Below are positions 25,013 to 35,700 of a stretch of DNA of 64,000 nucleotides, piece after piece (position 1 is the first letter of the stretch; every line of letters starts with the position of its first letter). The DNA comes from Polytrichum commune (taxonomy: Eukaryota > Streptophyta > Polytrichopsida > Polytrichales > Polytrichaceae), in NCBI GenBank assembly GCA_950295325.1, contig OX485808.1, positions 16,822,527 through 16,886,526 on the forward strand. Reading direction: 5' to 3'. The position numbers and the translations under genes are program-made. Under the pieces are notes generated by a model. It was not told where the DNA came from. It saw only the letters and a program-made list of their open reading frames with translations, and did no database searches.

Positions 25013-25867
25013 CACCTAAATGTAAAGAAAAGAAAAAAAGAAAAAATAACACCAGTATTATATACCGGCATGAATGCGAGCCCGTTAGCCCTGTATTGAT
25101 CACGGTGTCCCGTGATGTAATATAGGGCGTTATGCCTCCTTTGGGAGGTGGGCTCTTGTTTCCATATTATATTAGTTAGTTTTAGTTAGGGTGGGGGGAC
25201 CGGGGTTTGTTTGTTATCAAGTTTTCTTTTGTTTAGAACTAGGTATGTGAGGTATTTAATGGCGTTTTCGTGTATTTTCTTCATGAGGGATTTAATGTTG
25301 TGCTTTGGGATTTTAAGTTTGGTTAGTTTTTCAATGGAATGTTCGTGTATAGCTCCTCTTACTCCGGCTGTGATGGTAATTAGGGGGTTGACTTTCCAGC
25401 CGATGTTTTGTATGGTGTTGATTAGTGGGTCGTATTTGGTGTGTTTGTGGGTGAGGGCTCCGTCCGGGAATATGTCATGGCAGTATGTGAACTCAATAAA
25501 TTGGATTGTGTGGTTGGGAGAGGGTAGGATGGGGGTGGGTGATTGGTTTTGGGCTCCTATAATGCATAGTATGTCGGGTTTTAGCGTGGCTGGGCATTGG
25601 CATTTCGTTTGTGAGCATGTGCATGCTAAGAGCCAGTCTGGTACTGTGTGATCTTGCGGTTGATTGTTGTGGTTACCCGCATTGACCAATGTAAAAAACC
25701 TTGTGTTGTTGTTGGCTTGTAGTGTTTGGGTGATCAGGTGGACTGTCTTGTTGTGTCTTGCAATTCTTAGTCCTTTTAAGTACGGGTGTTTGCATGTGGA
25801 TAGTAGGTGGGGCCATGTGTCTCTGTCATTTCTTTGGCATAATGGCATAATGTGCACCTAAATGTAA
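25013..25867 (-). mobile_element. 5'-truncated non-LTR retroelement fragment with 13-bp target duplications
   Basis: A 13-base direct repeat CACCTAAATGTAA flanks the insert exactly (25013-25025 and 25855-25867). In the sense of its ORF (minus) the insert begins abruptly inside coding sequence, a 5' truncation typical of target-primed reverse transcription. It ends after about 160 bases of noncoding sequence with two short hairpins (ATCACGG/CCGTGAT and CCTCC/GGAGG, about 25098-25152) and a T-rich pyrimidine tract next to the target repeat (25026-25050). Reverse transcriptase is missing. Insertion boundaries are seen; class is inferred from the ORF. Confidence 0.7.
25186..25854 (-). pseudogene. 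C-terminal part of a retroelement ORF2: zinc-knuckle remnant plus restriction-like (PD-(D/E)XK) endonuclease
   Basis: An open frame of about 222 codons with no 5' end of its own. It starts inside a zinc-knuckle-like stretch (PLCQRNDRDTWPHLL...CKHP, positions 5-25 when numbered from the GTG at 25857). Then come a Cys cluster CTCSQTKCQC (79-88), KPD (93-95), an acidic site IEFTYCHD with E122, KYDPL (141-145) and the segment PLITITAGVRGAIH (158-171), ending in VLNKRKLD. The K-P-D ... E arrangement fits the restriction-like endonuclease of R2-type retrotransposons, although the spacing (26 residues) is longer than the 12-14 usual there and ExT replaces ExK. The first Cys of the knuckle is Met. 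It is a dead fragment as an element, although the frame is intact. Family membership is inference. Confidence 0.6.
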
Positions 25868-25889
25868 CTGAGTAAGACCCTTATTCCTT

Positions 25890-27070
25890 AGAGAACTTGT
25901 CACAAAATGTTGTCCACATAAGTGACACCATTCAGAGTGAAAGCATGTCAAATTCTTGATTCTCATCAGAAAGCGGGTTGGTTGGAAAGTATCATTGTTA
26001 TTGAGGCAAGCCCCACTTCAATGGCACCAAAAACCTTGATTATTATAAGCAATCAGGAAACCTGGCCCACTTTCTAGTTAAGCCTGCAAACTCAGCATTT
26101 AGGAAATTTGCCTGAAGTTTATGAATAACTCAAAAATAGCAGCAACTTCTTCATATGCCTCACTGCTTTCATCAGCCAGTAGAGCATTGTGAAGCCTAAT
26201 TCAATATTTGTTTGCTTATATTTGATCTGAGAAGACGTTGAAGAAACCATGTTGGCACACATTCGAGCACTAAGAACTGTTTTTATTCAGAACTCATCTT
26301 GCATTTGAGACATTCATTATGAACTGGATTCTATGTAACCATCTTTAGAAAAATTATGAGGGCGGCAACAGTGCTCTTTGGATTCTGTGCATTCAATTTA
26401 TTTGCCAAACTTTGTAACCATCTCTTTATCTCGACTGCAAAGAAAATTGTAACCAACAACAATTATGTTCTTGAATCTACCCTTTCAGAACTTAACAAGC
26501 TCTCATAGAGCTCATAGAAATAAATTCCGATATTGAACACCTCAAATCTAACAATGTTGCATTTTGAGTGACAAAGTCAAAACCTGTTCTGATCTTGATC
26601 TAATTTTTGAACTGCCATAATGTTTCTGCAACATACTTTTTCATCACCTTGAGTAACAGACGCACTAGACTTTGCCATCCGTGCAGTGTGTACACACGCC
26701 TCATGGAATAGAGTTCTATAGAAGCTAACAATTATTCAAGTAGAGTACAGGACACAACACATCTTCAAGCTACTTATAACATGTTGTTAAGTTAGAACCA
26801 AAAAGAAATTTCAGATTCAAATATATGCTTATCTTCAAGGGTATGCATTTGCCAGAGAAAGCACATGAAATAGTTAACACAAAATGGACAAAATGGTTGC
26901 TCAAAACTGGGATTGATGTAAATTCTATTTATCTGTAATGAACTCATAAAGAAATGTACTTAAGCATCCAACAGATGTGGGCTGGATTCATTCCATGTCC
27001 ACTCCCTATAATTCTCAATTTCAACATGTGAAATGGCATGCTGAAAATATTTGGCAAAATTGACCTACAT
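25890..27070. other. Intergenic, no gene recognised
   Basis: AT-rich sequence between the family-A copy and the stop codon of the J-domain gene. The part nearest 27070 probably includes that gene's 3' UTR. No family motif was seen on either strand. Confidence 0.5.
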
Positions 27071-27071
27071 A

Positions 27072-30000
27072 TTAAACTGTGACAGCAGAGCCGGTTCTTG
27101 CACAAGATCGAGCTAGAAACCGGCTGATGATTTCAGAATCAAGAGGGCGCACAGCGGCCTGAATTTCTTCAGGTAGTTTTGCTTGCATATTTGTGCTGTT
27201 CATGTTGATGGGTTCACTCAATCCGTTGCGACCAGTCCCTCCCAGTGATGCGTAAGTTGCAATATCACCATCTTCAGCTAATCCTGTTCTCTTGATTTGA
27301 TCATATGCTCTCGTCACCTGCCAAAAAGTTTGTAGTTCTCTCTAAGTGACATACTTGCTAATTGCAGCCTATAAACCTCTAGATCCATATACCAACACTT
27401 GGTTTCACATTAAATAACATCCAACCACGCCATTGAATATATGCCTACCAAACAAAGTGTTGCAATTTTATCTTTTGTTTCTATATTTAATCGATGCAAG
27501 ATCTAAAAAGACGAGTTTAATGTTGAGTCAGTGTTGTTACATCTATATATCTATATAGTGTTAATGCAAGTTACATTGTACATGCAAGTCAGTGTGAAAT
27601 TATACAATTCACACACCTTTCAGCACATACATGTCAAAATTGATCAAAAAGAAAACAAATAGGGCCTTTCGTGAGAATTTTTTTGTCACACATCAGACTT
27701 GATAACCCAAAATTGCAGGGTTTCTCATTCTTACCCGCTTGAACTCTTCCTCTGTGGTTTCAACTTCTGAAGCTGCTTGCCTGTCAGGGTGGTGCTTTGC
27801 GGCCAAAGTCCTGTAGGCACTACGGACCTGTAAAACCAATATGAGATGCATCAGTATTTTAAATCATCCCTGCCTTCATAGTGCCATGAATATAAAACCC
27901 AATGTGAAGCATGTGTGACAAAATAGAACAGAGCAAAGAGAAGAAAAGAACAAAGAAAACCAAAGCTAAAGCCTAAGAGTAAGTGGGCCTAAAAAGGATA
28001 CTTTTACCTCTGCACCCACTTCTCCTAGGATATTAAACACGCAATTAACATGAGATGATTAGCAATCCAAATTGAAGCTGTAGCCATTTTCCTCGTAATT
28101 TGCAGAACTCAATCATTGTCAATGTGAAGATTATCTTAAACGATCATATTGGCGTCCTGATTTATGTTGACAACCAAACCTAGAATAGTTACCACTTTTT
28201 GAGCACATAGTTCAATCTCATCCAAACACAAGTCTTTTTGGTGTCCATTCTTAGATCCACACCTAACCACGCGCAACTCAAATATAGGTGTCTAATGGAG
28301 ATAAGTAACTGAATAAGGCCTGCTTATGTTGAAGCCTAAACCCAAACCCACAAGTTACTCACCTGGGAGGTGGAAGCACCTTTCGGAAGCCCAAGCACAG
28401 AGTATGGGCACTCAGCACTCGCCATAGGTTGTGGCGTGGAATTCCCCATCACATATTCGTAGAAGGCCTCTGCGGGTTCATATGCATACTCCAAGCTGCA
28501 TGAAAGCGGATATCCCTTGAGTAAAATTTCACTCAGGTGCACAACAATATAACCATATATTGAAGGGGAGTTTTTGATGTTTTCCCCTTTTTGGGGTCAA
28601 ATCAGTCAATTTTTTTTTTAAGGTTACAAATTGTTTATTATTTTTTCAAATGTCCTATGGATGAGAACTTGTGGCCATCAAGAAGCTCTCGCCCCACTGT
28701 GATATCCTATGAGAAGGTTTAAGTCAGGCAAAGGAGTTAGTAGTATGGACCAGTTTCGTGGAATATTGCGCAATGAAACGGCTCCCTTCCCTGCACACTC
28801 CGCAACTTCCCTACACAACAGGAAAAATAGACAAGAAACAAGGACTTGCCATTAGAAAACCCACGTGCTTTGGCCATTTAACATAAAACATAGCTTACAA
28901 TTGGCAATGGTGACAAAATCAGTAATGAGGTTTTTTTCTCTCTTTTTCAGAAAGATATGTAGTTTATCTCTTTCACTAAGTATCAAAATGACAAGAAGAA
29001 AAGACTTGCAATCAGGAAACCCATGTTCTCTGGACATTTTATACACAAGAAAGCTTACAATTGGCAATTCTGACAACATCAGTACTACTTTTTAATTCTG
29101 TCTTTTCCAGCAAGATATGTAGTTATCTAATCAACATAGTATCAATTGGTTCCATGTGCATTCTGTGGACATGATTGAGGTTTCTTCAACTTGGTCTAAG
29201 AACGTTTTTTTTGTTTTTTGTTTGTTTTTAGTGTGTAGCTTGCATACCTGCAGAGAATGGGCAGGGCCACAGGGAGAGCAACCGATGCATCCTGCTCAGA
29301 CACCAGGGCAAGCTCTGCGACTGGGAGCCAATCTCCTAAAACTTCAGTGTTACTACCGCCCTTTTGTCGCACGCAAATGACAAATTCCCGAACATCTCCT
29401 TCTCGCGAATGTTCAGTGACCAGCCGTGTGTATTGCTGCTCTGATCTTCTAAGAAGTAGTCCTGCGTCAAAGGCTAGAAACCCCACACAGAAAACCCTTA
29501 AAAAAAGATGTCGCCAACTCGTCTCCCATACAAACGCCAATTTCCCAGCCTAACTTCACATAAGAAGCCACTTAGGGTCATGTCGTTCTGTGAACTACCG
29601 AACAACTACAATTTTACAGTCATCACATTCTTATGTAACCTGTATAGGTTCAGTTGCAAAAGGAAAAAATTCTTAGGAAATCCAAAAACCTCAGCATGAT
29701 TCCATTTACTAAACCCCATCGCTAAAACCCTCAAAAAAGATGTGAACAACTCTTCTCCTATACAAAACCCAATTTCCACATAAGAAGTCACTCAGGATCA
29801 CGTCATTCCGTGAACTATCGAACATTACTATTCTCCAGTCATAACATTCTTAGGTAACCTATTTAGGTTCCGTTGCAAATGGAAGTATTCTTAGGGAATT
29901 CGGATACCCTCAGAATGGTTCCATTTGGGACACACCTCTTCAATTGAACCTTGGTCGATGGAAGGAGGCTCTCTGTCCGAAGATAGTCGGCAACAATGAA

Positions 30001-30716
30001 TGAGGTGTCGACTAATGCCAGATAACACATGGCTATGCTTGGCATTCATGCATGTACTAAAGGACCTTGACTCTTGAGAAATTTTTCTTGAAGCTAGAAT
30101 AGAGGGAGAACATCCTTACACATGCTTAAAATCGATGTGTAACCTATTTGGGTTCTGTTGCAAATGGAAGAATTCTTAGGTAATCCGGATAACCTAAGGA
30201 TAATTCCATTTAGAACACACTCACCTCGTCAATTGAATCTTGGTAGATGGAAGAAGGAGCTCTGTGTCCAAAGATAGTAGGCGACGATGAATGAGGTGTT
30301 GACTAATGAGAGCTTAATGCCACATGACAATACTTGACATTCATTCATGCATGTATTTAACTTTCAAGGACCTTGATTCTTGAAACATTCTTCATGAAGC
30401 TAGAATAGAAAGACAACATCCTTACATATGCTTAAGAATGCTATGGTATTATTGTTAAAAAAATGCATTGGACCGCAAGAAAATGCTTACTGGGTTTTGC
30501 AATGGTTTTGGCGCCAAATCCACCTCCAGATGATTGGCTCTTCTTGTTCTTCTGCGCTTGACACCTAACCCCACCCATCCCTTGCCGTGGCCTGAGGGAA
30601 GGCAATGAACAAGGGCACTGAAATATCCTACCAGAAGAAGAAGAAGAAGAAGAAGAAGAAAATGGGGAAGAATTTGAGGCCACAAAGAGGCGGTCTGCCA
30701 CCCTCAGGGATTCCAT
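27072..30716 (-). CDS. J-domain (DnaJ-like) protein, probably plastid-targeted, 6 exons
   Basis: Exons in order: 30491-30716, 29248-29461, 28751-28810, 28363-28495, 27735-27827, 27072-27317; 323 residues. The N-terminus (1-75) is rich in Ser with few acidic residues, like a chloroplast transit peptide, and includes a nine-Ser run encoded by a (GAA)n microsatellite. Residues about 80-190 form a conserved-looking domain (GDWLPVAELALV at 117-128) I cannot name. A J-domain follows (about 196-255): YSVLGLPKGAS, YRTLAAKHHPDR with the HPD triad at 224-226 that activates Hsp70, then FKRVTRAYDQI. The 68-residue C-terminus is unrecognised and no membrane segment is obvious. The acceptor of exon 2 is ambiguous: 29461 or 29473 (four extra residues, same frame). 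Start is the ATG at 30714-30716; an upstream in-frame TTG was ignored. Partner Hsp70 and plastid location are inferred. Confidence 0.85.
27980..28326 (+). repeat. Dispersed family A, full-length copy with terminal inverted repeats (in J-protein intron 4)
   Basis: About 347 bp, bounded by TAAGTGGGCCT at the left and AGGCCTGCTTA at the right (inverted, one mismatch). Contains the family core TTGAGCACATAGTTCAATCT, ACACAAGTCTTTTTGGTGTC, CACACCTAACCACGC and AAGTAACTGAATAAGGCC. This is the best reference copy. No coding capacity, so a MITE-like non-autonomous element. Confidence 0.8.
28833..29145. repeat. Tandem duplication (about 155 bp x 2) in J-protein intron 2
   Basis: Both units contain GACTTGC...AAACCCA, AGCTTACAATTGGCAAT, GACAACATCAGTA-like sequence and AAGATATGTAGTT in order, with moderate divergence. 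Confidence 0.9.
29485..30440. repeat. Tandem repeats (three diverged units of 220-290 bp) in J-protein intron 1
   Basis: AACCT...AGGTT(C/T)..GTTGCAAA recurs at about 29636, 29855 and 30141. Units two and three also share GAACACAC/GGGACACAC, CAATTGAA, GATGGAAG, CAATGAATGAGGTGT and CTTGAAGCTAGAATAGA-like blocks. Confidence 0.88.
30634..30661. repeat. (GAA)n microsatellite inside the J-protein coding region
   Basis: Nine GAA units on the plus strand read as a poly-Ser tract (TCC/TCT/TTC register) in the minus-strand transit-peptide region of exon 1. Confidence 0.9.
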
Positions 30717-32759
30717 TGCTGAATTTCGACCCAACCCACCAATTCACCTCTGCTTACAAATGTGAGGTAATCCTCACTCTAATGCTCTCCTCACCAATCC
30801 TGCATTCTCATAGCGGACAGAATAGCACCCAGCTCCAGGAATCCTATCCAATCAACTTAACCCTACATTTCTCTACGGCGACCAGAAGAGATGGTTTACT
30901 CGAAGACTCGAATGATTTTGCTTAGTAATACTTGAGACTTGAGCCGAACCGTGAGTTTCCACAAGAGGCAACTGACCCTCTAACGGAGAGCAGAGGAGAG
31001 GAGAGGAAAGGATAGGGCCCAGGGGCATTTCATTATTTATTACCTACCTACCTAAGGGTAAAAACCAACAAAAAATTACCATTAAATTACCCTCATTAAC
31101 AGATTGAATCACCAATTTTATTTTATCTTTTTCTATTTGGAGCGAAAAAAAGCATAATCATGCCACTAAGCCAAGTGTATGTGGGACTTCTTAGGTATGA
31201 AAGATCTTTTTCCCAGGCTACAGTCCCATAACCAACCTTTCCCCTGGCCCAGGTCAGGAATATCACATTCAATAATATGTTTAGAGTAGAGGTGTTTATA
31301 ACCGATCACTTAAGAAATTATGTTCAGGCCAATTTTTGGTTTCGAAAGCATTTTTGACTTGAACATGTTATCAATGTTTGTCTAGAATTTGTCATGATTG
31401 CTCATTCTAATCATTCGTTTCTTCTCACTTTACCACTCAAAACTAGGACATGTATCATGGCATTATTAGTTCTAACCTGATTGAAATTCAATCCCAATCA
31501 TATTGAAATTAAGTCATAGCCTAGTCAAAATTCTGGTACCCTATAGATTGCCATGGGGTCCTGATCAGGAATAGGCGTCTCTAGTATATAAGCTTGTTGG
31601 TAGGATTTTGCACTTTTTGTTGGTTGGTTTTTACATACCTAGGGCTTAAGAAGGGTTTTAGCCTTCCGGGGCCTACCTACTATGGGAACGCGTTCACACT
31701 TTTTTGAGAACTTCGGAGCTGATTTCTCAAGCTCATTTTTGGCGGTGTGACACCTCGATGATTAAGTTACGAGGGATTCTTAGGCTATCGATGCAGGGAC
31801 AGGAACTTCGTGGTTTCATACTTTTGTTCGGGAAGTAGTTGGAGGCTTTGCCATTTGCGAATATCTGTTTCATTAAGTTAAGTCATGGGTTCTATCATGT
31901 GAAGCAGTTCAATCAAACATCTTAATAATAACAGTGTTCGGAAGCTTTGGCTTGAAGATTTAGTAACTGGAGAGGAGGGCATAAATTTTTGAGGTGTGCT
32001 TTTTTTTGTTTGTGTTTGTAATTCTTCATTATCTACTCTGCAGGTCATTTCTCTGCTTCATCCTTAAGCCATTGCCTATTACTCGCCGAATTCCCACTAC
32101 TAAGTTATGAGGGATTCTTAGGCTATTGATGCGGGGACGGGAGTTTCTATTTTGTTACCTTTCTTTTTGGTTCTTCCAGGAATTTTGGTTCTGCACAGTG
32201 AGGAGATAATAGGTTAAGGCTTTGCGGTTGCAAATATCATTCCCACTTAGTTAAGTCATGGCTTCTGTCATGTGAAGCAGTTAAATCAAACGCCTTAATT
32301 ACAGAGTTCGGAAGCTTCGGCTTGAAGATGCTGTACCAGAGAGGAGGGCATGAAATTTTTTAGATGTATTTGTAATATCGACCACTTTGTAATTTCTTCA
32401 TGTACACTATAGCCATCCTTCTGCTTCATTCTTAACCCATTGTCTCACTCACCGAATTCACATGCTCCGATCAGTCGATTTTTCGTGTTGCAATTTTTTT
32501 CACAACGTTGGTGCAGATCGTAATTCGATCCCTTGCTTGCATCGGTTGTTTCAGATGCCAACCTTGTAGGCTTACGTGATCAGTGGCACCCACACCTCAA
32601 CAGAATTGCACTCTGTTTATGGGCTTGCTTCCTATGAACAAATGTTGAGCTCTGTGCTTTTCGGGTGTTAGGTTTGCGGTCAGGGAATCCTGAAAATATG
32701 AACGCAAGATCCAGGCCATTTGTGTGGGTGTGGTGAGGTTTCAAAAGAATTTCTTCGCT
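30717..32759. promoter_or_regulatory. Head-to-head intergenic region between the J-protein gene and DNA polymerase eta
   Basis: The two genes are divergent with their start codons 2,043 bases apart, so both promoters must lie here. The J-protein side (30720-31050) is unique. The polymerase side holds a tandem duplication at 31763-32462. No clear TATA box or paired motif was identified. Confidence 0.5.
31763..32462. repeat. Tandem duplication (about 350 bp x 2) upstream of DNA polymerase eta
   Basis: Units at about 31763-32100 and 32101-32462 share AGGGATTCTTAGGCTAT, GATGC(A/G)GGGAC, GTTAAGTCATGG, ATGTGAAGCAGTT, TTCGGAAGCTT and GAGAGGAGGGCAT in order. Confidence 0.92.
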
Positions 32760-35700
32760 ATGGACGAGGGAGGTCATACATCTGTAGTACTACATGTCGA
32801 CCTCGACTGCTTCTATGCAGCGGTATGATTCTTGCCTATATAGTAAAGGATGTCCATCACAAACCTCTTATCTCATATATCATCAACACTGACTTTACAC
32901 TGATCCAATCACATCAACCTCTAACGTTGAATCAATGCCTACCCAACATGGGGCTGGCAATTTTAAACTCTCTTTTTTCTACATTTTCTTATAGGCTGCT
33001 GAGCTATGAGTTGAATCAATGTTGAATATTCATCACTAGCAAAAATGTTGACGAGTTAGTACTGAAAAGATGGTAAACCCTGAAGCAACACTAGCTCAAC
33101 CTTAAACAATTCAACTATCAACACTGATTTTACATTGATCCAACCACATCAAAGTCTTACATTGAATCTATGCCTATACAGGGTTGTAGTTTAAATCTAT
33201 GTTTCTATATTTTATAGTTGCAAGATTTACAATGCTGCCGAGCTATGAGTTGAATCAATGTTGAATGTTCATCATGAGCTAAATGTTGAGTTGGCACTGA
33301 AAGGGTAGTAGCCCTGAAGGCATTTCTGCGCACAACTACTGAAGTGGTTGTGGTTGTGGTGCGGGCCCATTTTCAACAACAACTACGAATTTTATTCATT
33401 TACATACAACTACTCTTGTAGTTGAAGAGTGGATTTGACCTCAAAAATCGTCCCTCCTCTCGGTGCAAATTGTGGAATGGAGACAAACAGTTCATGGATT
33501 CTAGTGGAATGTTTGTGTTAGAGTAATTGCTTCCTACAAATCCTCTCTTCTGCTTTGCCCTTGACATTCTCTCCTGGTGCCACATACTTATACAAACAAG
33601 TTAGAGCCCAAGAAAGTAAATTACAACCATCGCAATAAACCATCATCTTCACTTAAATGCAAAATTACAAAGTGCACACATTTTTCAATTAGAGTTTTGT
33701 ACTTGAGTTTCTGGAGGTGGGGCTGAGAGTTGTTTCTGAGGTGAACCTGCAGGTGGAGCAAGTGAGGCTGGGAATACCAAAGGAACAGCCCCTAGCAGTG
33801 CAACAGTGGGAGGGACTGATAGCTGTCAATTATCCAGCCAGAGCTGCCGGAATTGTTCGTCATGAGCGAATGTCAGATGCCCTTCAAAAGGTTTTACTCA
33901 TTTTTATCCTTCCACTTCAATTGGACTTTTCATTGGGAGTTGGTCCCTACGATTTTCCATTGGTTGTTTTAAATACAAGATCACTGTGGTGCATACTTGA
34001 AGGTTGTGTTTGAATTTGAATGAAGAGCACTCTATTTCAGTTCATGGAGGGCCGAACTCATTTTGTGCACCTCTTGGCAGTCTGACCCTTCATGAACCAA
34101 TGTAGAATGTTCTTCACTCAACCCTCCATACTACCTTCAAGTGTAAACCAAAAATTGCCAAACATGGAAGTTGTTGTATGCATAACAACCAACCCCTGAC
34201 TATAAAGTCCTGTTGAATTAAAGAATAAATTTTCATTCTCTCACTATCTCATGTAATTCTAGAATCAATTTGATGTTGTAGCAAATTCCCTCGATTGGGT
34301 TGTTCAGCACAGACAGAGGAACCTGCACTGAGAAATTGAGTAAGGTTGAGGGTTTAGGGAGTGACGGTGGGTTAGTGGTTCTTCTAGGGCATGAAAGCAT
34401 GTGCAGCAGTTTGTTTTAGTGCATCATCACAAATTTCCGGAAGCAAATTTATCTTGTTAAGTCTATCTTGTACTATCAATCGATTTTGTATTAATTGCAT
34501 ATTTATTTTATTCTCATCAATTGTGTGTCACATTACACAACTACTTTACAAATTTTTATGTTAGAGTAATGAATATATTGTAACATAATCACGTTATATA
34601 CCATTAGGTTTCAAATCTAATATGAATACTACTTAATAATTTCACACTTGGAAGTTTGTGATGTGCTGAGGGGGTTAAGGATGGGTGGGAGAAAATGGAA
34701 GTGTCCAGATTTGCACTTGGTGCATGTGGAGACCATTGGCGGATCAGGCAAACCTGGCACAGCTGAATCTGTTGGCCCTCGTGGAAATGCAAAAGTATCG
34801 CTCGAGCGCTACAGGCAGGTATGGAATTGCACGATGTTGGCTTGGCATGTTACTGGTTCAACTTGATTGGTTGATTTTGTTTGTGTATGTGTGCTCTTCT
34901 TTCTGAGGTCTTTCCTTCCATTACAACCACTAAACAAAGAAAATTGAATGGTCCCCTCATTACTATCCCATGAGATTTTGTAGGCTTCGGCAAAAGTCTT
35001 TGCTATTTTCCAAAGATTTTCTGAACTCTGCGAGCGAGCAAGCATCGATGAAGCATATCTTGATGTGTCCGAGCAGGTACTCCATGCTTATTGCTCAACC
35101 ACTAAACGTGTTTGGAGTCTGATTTGGGCCTCTCATACATACGGTTCCATTGAAATTGTACAACGTGAATAAAGGATTGTGACTTGACTTTTTGGTAGAT
35201 AATGATAGCTTGTTGTCTTGCAAGGTTATTCTTCTTGACCCCCACACAAAGTAACTTGAAAAGAGTTTGATGGAAGTTTTCATATTATCCAGTATAAAGA
35301 GAAAACACATAATCAGTATGAACATACTAAAAGTGTTTAGGGGCTAAACCGGAAATGAGGTCAAAGGTTTAGGGGGCTAAACGAGGTCAAGGTTTAGGGG
35401 GTCGTCTAGGGGCTAAATGAGGGCAAGGTTTTTCTTGCAAATAAATATACACTAATTATTGGTGTTGGTGTAAATGGGTTAGGTTGAAGATATGCTTCAG
35501 AAGGATTTTGATTGGGACAGGGAGTTGCAGCGCCTTTTAAAGCCTGCTGGACCAGAGGGTGCCTCGGAAAATGTTCCAGTCATGTTGATTGAAGGTGGTT
35601 CCTTGGCTACCTTCAACGCATACGATCGCAGGTAATATTTGCACATTGTGTGGAGATTTCCAGCATTCTTTGCATACATCTATCTAAAATTAACTTATCC

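Larger units (their letters stand above)
24705..25885 (+). repeat. Dispersed family A copy, interrupted by a retroelement insertion
   Basis: Starts with the family end TAAGGGGGCCT (24705-24715), proceeds through CTGCACCCACTTCT and GAGCATGTAGTCCAATCTC to CACACCTAAATG (about 25022), and resumes after the insertion with AACTGAGTAAGACC (25866-25879). Confidence 0.75.

Noticed and set aside
25211-25651. 146-codon plus-strand frame
   Set aside because: Antisense to the retroelement endonuclease frame, which has clear motifs on the other strand.
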